9,266 bases of DNA from Candidatus Aminicenantota bacterium (GTDB lineage: Bacteria > Acidobacteriota > Aminicenantia > Aminicenantales > JAFGAV01), in NCBI GenBank assembly GCA_016867615.1, contig VGJG01000046.1:1-9266 (forward strand). The letters run 5' to 3'. A model generated the notes under the pieces. It had not been told where the DNA came from. It made no database searches and saw only the letters and a program-made list of their open reading frames with translations. Every line of letters begins with the position of its first letter. Position 1 is the stretch's first letter. Of this stretch, positions 1 through 6,588 are shown in pieces. Made by a program: the position numbers and the translations under genes.

Positions 1-215
1 CACTCCAGCCAGCGCTTCTCGAAATAGTTGGCCTTCTGGATGAAGGGCATCTTGACGTGGACGCCCGGCCTGGTGACCATGTCGCCGATGGGCTTGCCGA
101 ACTGGGTGATGATCACCTGGCTGGTCTCGGTGACGACATACAGCATTCCGAACAGGACAAACAGGACGGCGAGCACGAAGCCCGCCAGGAGGATGGTCTT
201 GAGCGAGAGTTTCAT
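1..215 (-). CDS. hflC: HflC, SPFH-family membrane protease modulator (N-terminal part, cut by window edge)
   Basis: Only the first 71 codons are present; the gene runs off the left edge. The start ATG is at 215-213. The protein begins with a short basic N-tail (MKLSLK), followed by one hydrophobic membrane segment at about residues 7-27. Then comes the start of the SPFH/band-7 domain, including 'VVTETSQVIITQFGKP' and 'PGVHVKMPF', the typical HflC opening. In bacteria HflC pairs with HflK in the inner membrane, forming a large periplasm-facing assembly around the FtsH protease and tempering its activity. The start codon overlaps the hflK stop as ATGA (215-212), so translation of the two subunits is coupled, as expected for a 1:1 complex. 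Family assignment rests on sequence pattern and gene order; the C-terminal part is not visible. Confidence 0.9.
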   Translation of the reverse strand, partial: MKLSLKTILLAGFVLAVLFVLFGMLYVVTETSQVIITQFGKPIGDMVTRPGVHVKMPFIQKANYFEKRWLE

Positions 216-1189
216 TTTTTCACCTCCTCGCCCAGGCTCAGCAGAGGCAGGATGTTCTTCTGGTTCTCATCGAAGATGACCTTTTTGGACAGCTTGGGCA
301 GGATTTCCGCGATCGTCTCCAGGTAGAGCCTGCGCCTCGTGACCGAGGGCGCCTTGACGTATTCCCGGTAGACGGACGTGAAGCGGCTGGCGTCGCCCAG
401 GGCGTTGTTGACCCGCTCCATGGCGTAGCCCTCGGCTCCGCGGATCGTCTGCTCCGCTTCGCCCTGGGCCCTGGGGATTTCCTGGTTGTATTCCGACCAG
501 GCCTCGTTGATCTTCCGCTCCTTTTCCTGGAGGGACTGGTTGACCTCGTTGAAGGCGGGCTTTACGGGGTCGGGCGGGTTGATGTCCTGGAAGATGAGCT
601 GGCTGACGTCGATGCCGATCTCGTACAGGTCGCAGAGCCCCTGGAGCTGGTCCTTGGCCTCGGCGGCGATCCGGGACCGGCCGACGGTCAAGACCTCATC
701 CACCGAGTTGTCGCCCACGATCTTGCGCACCACGGCCTCGTTCATCAGGCGGAAGGTGGCCTCGGCGTTCCGGAGCTTGAACAGGTACTTGTAGGGGTCC
801 TTGATCTTGTACTGGACGATCCACTCGACGACCAGGACGTTGAGGTCGCCGGTGAGCATGATCGCTTCCTCCGCGGCCTCGGGCGTCACGCGGTATTCGC
901 TCACCACTCCGGGGCGGACCGTCCGGAACCCGAACTCCATTTTGAGCTGGCGCTGCACGGGCACCTTGGTCAGGGACTCGATGCCCAGGGGCAGCTTGAG
1001 GTGCAGCCCGGGGTCCGTGGAGCGGACGAACTTCCCGAAGCGCAGGATGACTCCGGTTTCCTCGGGAGCGATGGTGTAGATCGAGCCCCAGAGGAGGATG
1101 ATCAGCACCGCCGCGGCCACGATCAGCTTGAGGATGCGGGAACTGACTCGTGGCAGCAGGGAGCCGACATTAGGCAGGTCTTGAGGCAT
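212..1189 (-). CDS. hflK: HflK, SPFH-family membrane protease modulator
   Basis: A 325-residue partner of HflC; the pair acts in the membrane as a regulator of FtsH. One hydrophobic segment spans about residues 19-39. It is followed by the SPFH domain: 'YTIAPEETGVILRFGKF' near 38-54, 'PGLHLKLP' near 60-67, the HflK-type 'VLTVGRSRIA' at 166-175, and 'PPDPVKPAFNEVN' at 205-217. A charged helical stretch rich in Glu, Gln and Ala (about 218-265) matches the coiled-coil part of the family. The ATG at 1189 was chosen over an upstream in-frame extension because AGGAGG lies 5 bases before it (1200-1195) and the extension would run antisense through tadA. The N-terminal tail before the membrane segment is only about 18 residues and lacks the long glycine-rich cytoplasmic region of E. 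coli HflK. Its stop overlaps the hflC start. Confidence 0.93.
   Translation of the reverse strand: MPQDLPNVGSLLPRVSSRILKLIVAAAVLIILLWGSIYTIAPEETGVILRFGKFVRSTDPGLHLKLPLGIESLTKVPVQRQLKMEFGFRTVRPGVVSEYRVTPEAAEEAIMLTGDLNVLVVEWIVQYKIKDPYKYLFKLRNAEATFRLMNEAVVRKIVGDNSVDEVLTVGRSRIAAEAKDQLQGLCDLYEIGIDVSQLIFQDINPPDPVKPAFNEVNQSLQEKERKINEAWSEYNQEIPRAQGEAEQTIRGAEGYAMERVNNALGDASRFTSVYREYVKAPSVTRRRLYLETIAEILPKLSKKVIFDENQKNILPLLSLGEEVKK
221..228 (-). promoter_or_regulatory. Strong Shine-Dalgarno for hflC
   Basis: On the minus strand AGGAGGTG (228-221), continuing as AGGAGGTGA, precedes the hflC ATG with about 7 bases between AGGAGG and the start. It lies inside the last codons of hflK. It is the most complete anti-SD complement in the window and supports the ATG at 215 as the start. 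Confidence 0.8.
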
Positions 1190-1219
1190 GAAGCCCTCCT
1201 TGAATGGAATTGCTTTTAC

Positions 1220-1248
1220 ATAATACCACAGCCTCGCTCCGGGAGGAA
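1220..1248 (-). promoter_or_regulatory. Candidate promoter for hflK-hflC
   Basis: On the minus strand a good -10 hexamer, TATTAT (1225-1220), is preceded at 17 bases by a poor -35, TTCCTC (1248-1243). Transcription would start near 1213, leaving a leader of about 24 bases that includes the AGGAGG at 1200-1195. The -10 is convincing in this GC-rich setting; the -35 is not. Confidence 0.45.
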
Positions 1249-1263
1249 GAACGGGGGACGGAA

Positions 1264-1292
1264 TTGCCGGCGCGCTCTTTTCCCTGTACAAT
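1264..1292 (+). promoter_or_regulatory. Sigma-70-type promoter for tadA
   Basis: TTGCCG (1264-1269) and TACAAT (1287-1292) are separated by exactly 17 bases, a good match to the housekeeping consensus. With the usual distance from the -10, transcription would begin around 1299-1300, only about 5 bases before the tadA ATG at 1305. The mRNA would then be almost leaderless, which fits the absence of a clear Shine-Dalgarno upstream of tadA. The promoter lies back to back with the hflK promoter. Confidence 0.55.
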
Positions 1293-1304
1293 CGGGGCCC
1301 GACG

Positions 1305-1778
1305 ATGACCAAGGACGTTGACGACGAAAAGTGGATGCGCCTGGCCCTCGGGGAGGCCGAGAAGGCCGAGAGAAGGGGAGAGGTCCCGGTCGGAGCGGTG
1401 GTCGTGCTCGAGGGGAAGGTCATCGGACGGGGTCACAACCGGCCGATCGGCGCCAACGACCCCACGGCTCACGCCGAGATCCTGGCCTTGAGGCAGGCGG
1501 CGCGCAGGACGGGCAACTACCGGCTTACCGGATGCGCGCTGTTCGTCACCCTCGAACCCTGCGCCATGTGCCTGGGCGCGGCGGTCCTGGCGAGGGTCGG
1601 CCGCCTCGTCTACGGCGCCTCGGACCCCAAGCACGGAGCCGTGGCTTCCCTGATGAGGTTCCCTTTTGATAAAATGAACCATCGTCCCCGGATCCGGGCC
1701 GGCGTCGGAGCCGGGGAATGCCGCCGCTTGCTCGTGGAATTTTTCAGGGCCAGAAGGACAAAGCGGGCGGAGCGCTGA
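1305..1778 (+). CDS. tadA: TadA, tRNA-specific adenosine deaminase
   Basis: A 157-residue cytoplasmic zinc deaminase that converts A34 of tRNA-Arg(ACG) to inosine, allowing one tRNA to read several CGN codons. The cytidine/deoxycytidylate deaminase signature is complete: His-Ala-Glu at 56-58 (zinc ligand H56, proton-shuttle E58) and Pro-Cys-Ala-Met-Cys at 85-89 (zinc ligands C86 and C89). The N-terminal 'DEKWMRLALGEAEKA' and 'GEVPVGAVVV' are typical of TadA rather than of free-nucleoside deaminases, and the length is normal. The start ATG matches the usual TadA N-terminus, although there is no strong Shine-Dalgarno. The gene is followed after 12 bases by a tRNA-Ser gene, which is not its substrate. 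Confidence 0.95.
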   Translation: MTKDVDDEKWMRLALGEAEKAERRGEVPVGAVVVLEGKVIGRGHNRPIGANDPTAHAEILALRQAARRTGNYRLTGCALFVTLEPCAMCLGAAVLARVGRLVYGASDPKHGAVASLMRFPFDKMNHRPRIRAGVGAGECRRLLVEFFRARRTKRAER

Positions 1779-1790
1779 AGGCCGCGACAC

Positions 1791-1882
1791 GGAGAGGTGT
1801 CCGAGTGGTTGAAGGAGTCGGTCTCGAAAACCGATATCCCGAGTGATTGGGATCGTGGGTTCGAATCCCACCCTCTCCGCCA
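1791..1882 (+). tRNA. tRNA-Ser (anticodon CGA)
   Basis: A complete 92-base cloverleaf can be folded by eye. The acceptor stem GGAGAGG (1791-1797) pairs perfectly with CCTCTCC (1872-1878), followed by discriminator G1879 and an encoded CCA (1880-1882). The D arm has TCC/GGA. The anticodon stem TCGGT/ACCGA encloses the loop CTCGAAA, with anticodon CGA at 1825-1827, reading the codon UCG. A long variable arm with TCCC/GGGA marks it as a class II serine tRNA. The T arm is GTGGG-TTCGAAT-CCCAC. No separate strong promoter is evident, so it may be processed from the tadA transcript. Confidence 0.97.
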
Positions 1883-1918
1883 ATTTCTTTTCTGGGCAGC
1901 CGGGGAAGCAAAGAGACG

Positions 1919-2218
1919 ATGAAAAATACGACCGGCCTCCGGTTCGATCCCGCGCGCCGTGACCGACTGCGGTCGGAAGCCAGGCGGCGCAGGCTGCCGC
2001 CGTTCAAGACCCTGAGGCGCCTGGGCCTGGAGAAAGGGGAGACGTTCGTGGACATCGACCGCCTGCGCTCCCTGGCCGGAGAGGCCGGGTTCCGTCTCAT
2101 CGCCTCCTTGGATGTCAACGACGAGGAATATGCCGTCGTGTTGAAAGAAACCGTTCCGCAAGGAAAAAACGCCCGGATCTCCCGTATGCCGGATGCGGCC
2201 CACAGGCGAAAATCGTGA
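1919..2218 (+). CDS. Small protein resembling an internally deleted SAM-dependent methyltransferase
   Basis: A 99-residue protein of unproven function. Residues about 8-47 (FDP..., 'LPPFKTLRRLGLEKGETFVDID') resemble the N-terminal lead-in and first beta strand of small class I methyltransferases, where the family reads roughly 'LPP...LGLkeGdtVlDIGcGtG'. At residue 47 the expected glycine-rich SAM-binding loop is absent. The sequence passes straight to 'LRSLAGEAGFRLIASLDVNDEEYAVVLKE' (about 49-77), which resembles the last helix and strands of the same fold. The central 100 or so residues, including the SAM site, appear to be missing in frame, with the junction near base 2057. It is therefore unlikely to be an active methyltransferase. 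The ATG at 1919 was chosen because longer readings run into the tRNA; a weak GGGGAAG (1902-1908) precedes it. Its stop overlaps the next start (GTGA, 2215-2218). It may be a decayed gene kept as a translated leader, a small protein with a new role, or an assembly deletion. Confidence 0.6.
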   Translation: MKNTTGLRFDPARRDRLRSEARRRRLPPFKTLRRLGLEKGETFVDIDRLRSLAGEAGFRLIASLDVNDEEYAVVLKETVPQGKNARISRMPDAAHRRKS

Positions 2219-3243
2219 CCCGAACGAACGTCGCTCTGCTCGGCTTCGGCAACGTGGGGCGCGCCTTCGTCCGTCTCCTGTCCGAGAAGAAGGCGCTGCT
2301 GTGCCAAAGGCACGGGATCGGCTTCGATCTTCGGGCCGCGCTCCGCTCCGCAGGAGGCGTCCTGGCCGAGGCGGGGCGGGACTCTCTCGACCTCGCCGGC
2401 CTGGACCGCGAAGGGCTCGCGGCGCATCCGCTCTTCAGGCCCGGTCTGGGCCCGGAGGCCGTATTCGACGGCCTGGAGCCCGGCGTGCTCGTGGAATGCA
2501 TGTCCGCCCATCCGGATACGGGAGAGCCGGCCCTGAGCGTTCTCCGGGAGGCCATGGCCCGGGGCTGGCACGTTGTGACCGCCAGCAAGGGACCGCTGGC
2601 CGCCGACCTATGCGGTCTGAGGCGGCAGGCTCGAACAAAGGGGGTTGTGTTCGGGTTCAGCGGGGCGACGGGCGCGGCCCTGCCCGCTGCGGATGTCGGG
2701 CTCCGGAGTCTGGCCGGAGCGGACGTGACGTCCGTCCAGGGAATCTTGAACGGCACGACGAATTTCGTCCTGACACGGATGGGGGAGGGCCTGGACTACG
2801 CCGGCGCGCTGTCGGAGGCGCAGCGTCTCGGAATCGCCGAGCCCGACCCCGGACGGGACGTCGGAGGCTGGGATTCGGCCGTGAAGCTCCTCATCCTGAG
2901 CAACCTCTTCTTCGATGAATGCCGGAAGCTCGGAGATGTCGCGGTCGAGGGGATTTCGGCGGCGACCGCCTCCGAGGCGCGCCGCGCGGCCGGCCGGGGA
3001 AAAAAGCTGAAGCTCCTGGCCCGGGCCGACCGCGCTACGGGAAGGACCGGCCTTCGCGTCGGGCCCGAAGCCCTCGACGCGCGTCATCCTCTGTACGGCG
3101 TGGACGGGGCGGAGAAGGGCGTCTCCTTCGCCACGGACACCATGGGCGTGGTGACGGTCGTCGGGGGAAGATCCGACCCGCGGGGCGCCGCCGCGGCCAT
3201 GCTCAAGGACATCATCCTGGCGTATGGGGACCGGAAGACATGA
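2215..3243 (+). CDS. hom: Homoserine dehydrogenase, short form without ACT domain
   Basis: A 342-residue NAD(P)-dependent oxidoreductase that would reduce aspartate-4-semialdehyde to homoserine in threonine and methionine synthesis. A Rossmann motif opens the protein (G10-F-G-N-V-G15). 'VTASKGPLA' (121-129) holds K125 and corresponds to the family's VTANKGPLA. 'GILNGTTNFVLTRM' (176-189) is diagnostic. The catalytic segment around 'EPDPGRDVGGWDSAVK' carries E209, D215, D220 and K224, equivalent to the yeast residues E208, D214, D219 and K223. The active site thus looks intact. The protein ends after the catalytic domain, so there is no ACT domain for threonine feedback. It starts with GTG overlapping the preceding stop (GTGA), and its TGA overlaps the ATG of the downstream activase (3240-3243). 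This tight coupling to a glycyl radical enzyme pair is unusual. A specialised substrate cannot be excluded. Confidence 0.88.
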   Translation: MTRTNVALLGFGNVGRAFVRLLSEKKALLCQRHGIGFDLRAALRSAGGVLAEAGRDSLDLAGLDREGLAAHPLFRPGLGPEAVFDGLEPGVLVECMSAHPDTGEPALSVLREAMARGWHVVTASKGPLAADLCGLRRQARTKGVVFGFSGATGAALPAADVGLRSLAGADVTSVQGILNGTTNFVLTRMGEGLDYAGALSEAQRLGIAEPDPGRDVGGWDSAVKLLILSNLFFDECRKLGDVAVEGISAATASEARRAAGRGKKLKLLARADRATGRTGLRVGPEALDARHPLYGVDGAEKGVSFATDTMGVVTVVGGRSDPRGAAAAMLKDIILAYGDRKT

Positions 3244-4148
3244 AGACGGGAGTCGTTTTCGACATCAAAAGATACGCCCTTCATGACGGGCCCGGGATCC
3301 GGACCACCGTTTTCTTCAAGGGGTGCCCCCTGCGCTGCGTCTGGTGCCACAACCCGGAGGGCCAGTCGCCTTTTCCGGAGCTCCTGGTCCGCCCCGCCCG
3401 CTGTCTGGAGGCATGCCACCTCTGTCTGGAAACGTGCCCCGAGACCGCGGCCTTGAAAGTCCAGAACGTCGTCCGGGTCGATAGGCGAAGGTGCCGCGTC
3501 TGCGGATCGTGCGCGGACTCCTGCCCGTCGGAGGCCCTGGCCCTCGTCGGCAGGCGCTTGAGCGTTGAGGAGGCGGCCGAGGAGATCTTTCGGGACGAGC
3601 CCTTCTTCCGGCAGTCGGGTGGAGGGGTGACGTTTTCCGGCGGAGAACCCCTGATGCAGGCGGAATTTCTCGCGGAGCTTCTCCGGGCCTGCCGCTCCCG
3701 GGGGGTTCACACCGCGGTGGACACCTCGGGCCATGTTCCCTGGATGTCCCTGGAAAGCATCCGGGAGGACGTCGGGCTTTTTCTCTATGACCTGAAGATG
3801 ATGGACGACCGGCGCCACCGGGAGCTGACGGGAGTCACCAACGCGGTCATACTCGAAAACCTCGTTCGACTCGTGCGGAGCGGCAGCCGGGTGGTCGTGC
3901 GTCTTCCCCTCCTCAAGGGCGTCAACGACGGGCCCGACCATGTCGAGGCCGCCGCGCAGCGTCTGAGCCGCCTGGGGGGCATCGAGCGCGTAGACCTCCT
4001 GTCCTACCATGCCCTGGGCAGGGACAAGTACGGCCGCTTGAGCCGTCCGGAATGGGCGGCGGATTTTTTCCCGCCCACGCCGGGGGACCTGGAGAGGATC
4101 AAAAAGAGGATCCAAGCCTTCGGGCTGGAAGTCCGTCTGGGAGGATGA
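3240..4148 (+). CDS. Glycyl radical enzyme activating enzyme (radical SAM), probable HypD activase
   Basis: A 302-residue iron-sulfur enzyme that uses S-adenosylmethionine to install the glycyl radical in its partner, presumably the enzyme encoded 3 bases downstream. The N-terminal 'YALHDGPGIRTTVFFKGCPLRC' region (12-33) is the PflA-type signature. C29, C33 and C36 form the CxxxCxxC motif that binds the catalytic 4Fe-4S cluster. A ferredoxin-like insert provides two more cluster sites, C55/C59/C62/C66 and C85/C88/C91/C95, as in activases of dehydratase-type glycyl radical enzymes but not in the short PflA of pyruvate formate-lyase. 'SGGEP' at 133-137 is the SAM-binding motif. The start ATG overlaps the hom stop. 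Partner identity is inferred from adjacency; the family assignment is firm. Confidence 0.93.
   Translation: MKTGVVFDIKRYALHDGPGIRTTVFFKGCPLRCVWCHNPEGQSPFPELLVRPARCLEACHLCLETCPETAALKVQNVVRVDRRRCRVCGSCADSCPSEALALVGRRLSVEEAAEEIFRDEPFFRQSGGGVTFSGGEPLMQAEFLAELLRACRSRGVHTAVDTSGHVPWMSLESIREDVGLFLYDLKMMDDRRHRELTGVTNAVILENLVRLVRSGSRVVVRLPLLKGVNDGPDHVEAAAQRLSRLGGIERVDLLSYHALGRDKYGRLSRPEWAADFFPPTPGDLERIKKRIQAFGLEVRLGG
4139..4144 (+). promoter_or_regulatory. Shine-Dalgarno for the glycyl radical enzyme gene
   Basis: GGGAGG lies 7 bases before the ATG at 4152, inside the last codons of the activase gene. An ATG at 4145 is closer but out of frame with the downstream protein, so the 4152 start is preferred. 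Confidence 0.65.
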
Positions 4149-4151
4149 CCG

Positions 4152-6515
4152 ATGACCGAGCGCACCGCGAGGCTGAGGACGCAGAGCCTGGAAACACGGC
4201 CTTCGATCTCGGCCGAAAGGGCTCTCATCGTGACCGAGTTCTACCGGGACGGGAGCGGCCCCCTCCTCTCCGCCCCGGTCATGAGGGCCATGGCCTTCCG
4301 GGAGATCCTGGCCCGCAAGGCGCTCTACCTCGGGCCGGATGAGCTCATCGTCGGCGAACGCGGACCCGAGCCCAAAGCCACCCCGACCTTCCCCGAGCTG
4401 ACCTGCCACAGCCTCGAGGACCTGGACATCCTCAACAGCCGGGAGAAGATCCCCTTTCAGGTGTCGGCCGCGGCCCGGGAGATCTATGAGCGGACGGTCA
4501 TCCCCTTCTGGCGGGGGAGGAGCCTGCGCGACCTCCTCTTCGCCGCGATGAGCCCCGAGTGGCGGGAGTGCTACCAAGCCGGCCTGTTCACCGAGTTCAT
4601 GGAACAGCGGGCTCCCGGACACACCGTCCTGGACGACAAGATCTACCGCCTGGGATTCGAGGACCTCCGCCGGGACATCGCCCGGCGCCTGGGGGAGATC
4701 GACCCCCTGACCGATCCCGAAGCCTTAAAAAAGAGGGAGCAGCTCCTGGCCATGGACATCGCCGCCGGAGCCCTGGTGCGCTATGCCCAGCGGTACGCCG
4801 CCCTGGCCCTGGAGAGGGCCGAGGGGGAAAGGGAGGCGGGGCGCAAGGCCGAACTCCTCAAGGTCGCCGAGGTCTGCCGCCGCGTGCCGCTTCATGCGCC
4901 GCGGGATTTCCGGGAGGCCCTCCAATACTACTGGTTCGTCCATCTGGGCGTCATCACCGAGCTCAACACCTGGGATTCGTTCAACCCCGGACGGCTGGAC
5001 CAGCACCTCTTTCCTTTTTACGCGCGCGGGCTGGAGGACGGGTCCCTGACCCCGGAGGGGGCCCGGGAGCTGCTCGAGGCATTTTGGATCAAATGCAACA
5101 ACCAGCCGGCGCCGCCCAAAGTGGGCGTTACGGCCGAGGAGAGCGCCACCTATACGGATTTCTGCCTGATCAATATCGGAGGCCTCGACCGGGAGGGCGG
5201 GGACGGAACGAACGAGCTCAGCTTTCTGTTGCTGGATGTCATCGAGGACATGCGCCTCCTGCAGCCCAGCTCGGCCGTTCAGGTCAGCCGGAAATCTCCC
5301 GACGCCCTGGTCAAGCGCGCCGCCCGGATCATCCGCACGGGCTTCGGGCAGCCCTCGCTGTTCAACACCGAGACGATCATCCGGGAGATGCTCCGCCAGG
5401 GCAAGAGCCTGGAGGACGCGCGCACCGGGGGAGTCAGCGGCTGCGTCGAGGCGGGGATCTTCGGCAAGGAGAACTACAACCTGACCGGCTACTTCAACCT
5501 GCCCAAGGTCCTGGAGGTCGCCCTGCACAACGGCCGGGACCCGCGGACGAAGAAGCGCCTCGGTCCGGAAACGGGGGACCCGGTCCGCTTCCGGACCTTC
5601 GAGGAGCTGATGCAAGCCTTCGACCGTCATCTCCATCATTTCGTCGAGGTCAAAATCCGCGGCAACGCCCTCATCGAGCGGCTTTACGCCGACCGCATGC
5701 CCGCGCCCTTTCTCTCCCTGCTCATCGACGATTGCCTGGCCCGGGGGAGGGACTACCACGACGGCGGCGCGCGCTACAACACTTCCTATATCCAGGGCGT
5801 GGGACTGGGCACGGTGACCGATTCCCTGGCCTCGCTCAAGCACAACGTCTTCGAGACCCGGGCCGTTTCCATGGAGGAGACGCTCGCCGCCCTGGAGGGA
5901 GACTTCCGGGAAGCGGAGGTCCTCCGCCAGCGTTTTCTCAACAAGACGCCCAAGTACGGCAACGACGACGAGCGGGCCGATGAGGTCATGCGCCGGGTGT
6001 TCGAGGCGTATTTCCAGGCCATTGACGGACGTCCCAACGCCAAGGGCGGGACCTATCGTCTCAACCTCCTGCCCACGACCGTGCACGTGTATTTCGGACG
6101 GGTCACCGGAGCCACGCCCGACGGCCGGCCGGCCGGCGAGCCTCTCTCCGAGGGGATCTCCCCCGTCCAGGGCGCCGACCGCCGGGGGCCGACCGCCGTC
6201 CTCAAGTCCGCGTCCAAGCTGGACCATGTCCGCACGGGCGGCACGCTGCTCAACCAGAAGTTCACGCCCCATCTCCTCGACTCGGAAGACGGGCTGGACA
6301 ATCTCGTCCACCTCGTCCGGACGTATTTCGAGCTGGGCGGGCATCATATCCAGTTCAACGTCGTCACCGCCGAAACGCTGCGCCGCGCCCGGGAGCGTCC
6401 GGAGATGTTCCGCGACCTCATCGTCCGCGTGGCCGGCTACAGCGACTATTTCGTCGACCTCACGCCGGCTCTCCAGGAAGAGATCATTAGACGGACCGAG
6501 CACGATTCGTTTTGA
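4152..6515 (+). CDS. hypD: Glycyl radical enzyme, probable trans-4-hydroxy-L-proline dehydratase (HypD)
   Basis: A 787-residue glycyl radical enzyme predicted to dehydrate trans-4-hydroxy-L-proline to 1-pyrroline-5-carboxylate. This hypD is unrelated to the hydrogenase maturation gene of the same name. The C-terminal 'RVAGYSDYF' carries the radical Gly762. The active-site loop 'SGCVEAG' gives C431 and E433; the Cys-x-Glu pattern marks a dehydratase-type enzyme, while pyruvate formate-lyase has two adjacent cysteines. Recalling C. difficile HypD, the alignment runs at a constant offset of 3. Its substrate-site residues F152, H160, D278, S334, F340, C434, E436, Y450 and T645 correspond to F149, H157, D275, S331, F337, C431, E433, Y447 and T642 here, all identical. 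Shared blocks include 'GLFTEFMEQRAPGHTV', 'NNQPAPPKVG', 'GGARYNT' and 'NKTPKYGNDD'. The length is normal for the family. It is the last gene of the overlapping operon, directly after its activase. The recalled reference sequence could not be checked here. Confidence 0.88.
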   Translation: MTERTARLRTQSLETRPSISAERALIVTEFYRDGSGPLLSAPVMRAMAFREILARKALYLGPDELIVGERGPEPKATPTFPELTCHSLEDLDILNSREKIPFQVSAAAREIYERTVIPFWRGRSLRDLLFAAMSPEWRECYQAGLFTEFMEQRAPGHTVLDDKIYRLGFEDLRRDIARRLGEIDPLTDPEALKKREQLLAMDIAAGALVRYAQRYAALALERAEGEREAGRKAELLKVAEVCRRVPLHAPRDFREALQYYWFVHLGVITELNTWDSFNPGRLDQHLFPFYARGLEDGSLTPEGARELLEAFWIKCNNQPAPPKVGVTAEESATYTDFCLINIGGLDREGGDGTNELSFLLLDVIEDMRLLQPSSAVQVSRKSPDALVKRAARIIRTGFGQPSLFNTETIIREMLRQGKSLEDARTGGVSGCVEAGIFGKENYNLTGYFNLPKVLEVALHNGRDPRTKKRLGPETGDPVRFRTFEELMQAFDRHLHHFVEVKIRGNALIERLYADRMPAPFLSLLIDDCLARGRDYHDGGARYNTSYIQGVGLGTVTDSLASLKHNVFETRAVSMEETLAALEGDFREAEVLRQRFLNKTPKYGNDDERADEVMRRVFEAYFQAIDGRPNAKGGTYRLNLLPTTVHVYFGRVTGATPDGRPAGEPLSEGISPVQGADRRGPTAVLKSASKLDHVRTGGTLLNQKFTPHLLDSEDGLDNLVHLVRTYFELGGHHIQFNVVTAETLRRARERPEMFRDLIVRVAGYSDYFVDLTPALQEEIIRRTEHDSF

Positions 6516-6522
6516 CGCCGTA

Positions 6523-6551
6523 TTGAATTCCTAGCGGCGATTTGGTATATC
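6523..6551 (+). promoter_or_regulatory. Candidate extended -10 promoter for the M24 peptidase gene
   Basis: TTGAAT (6523-6528) and TATATC (6546-6551) are 17 bases apart, and TG at 6543-6544 precedes the -10 as TGnTATATC, an extended -10 element. The AT-rich pocket stands out between GC-rich genes. Transcription would start near 6558, giving a leader of about 30 bases containing the Shine-Dalgarno. This would let the peptidase and amidase be expressed separately from hypD. Confidence 0.5.
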
Positions 6552-6575
6552 GGAGGGCGGATACGCAATTCGGAC

Positions 6576-6582
6576 AAAGGAG
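6576..6582 (+). promoter_or_regulatory. Shine-Dalgarno for the M24 peptidase gene
   Basis: AAAGGAG ends 6 bases before the ATG at 6589, fixing that start. Confidence 0.75.
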
Positions 6583-6588
6583 TCCCAT

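Noticed and set aside
1646..1675. TAAAAT within tadA as a possible internal promoter for the tRNA.
   Set aside because: The only upstream hexamer at a workable distance (TTCCCT, 18 bases) is poor, and the sequence is accounted for by tadA codons.
1610..2571. Minus-strand frames crossing the tRNA-Ser, giving peptides such as RVGFEPT, GWDSNPRS and GGIRTHDP.
   Set aside because: These are the familiar spurious peptides produced by translating the antisense of class II tRNA genes; they are not proteins.
3084..4622. Minus-strand open frame of about 512 codons spanning the end of hom, the activase and the start of hypD.
   Set aside because: Compositionally biased shadow with no family motif; it overlaps three well-supported genes.
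4152..6515. Choline trimethylamine-lyase or glycerol dehydratase as the identity of the glycyl radical enzyme.
   Set aside because: The overall sequence blocks and the substrate-site residues match HypD as recalled, and no microcompartment genes or alcohol dehydrogenase partners are nearby.
6516..6539. CGCCG ... CGGCG inverted repeat after hypD as a possible terminator.
   Set aside because: Only a 5-base stem with a 14-base loop and no T tract; the same bases are better explained as part of the pepP promoter region.
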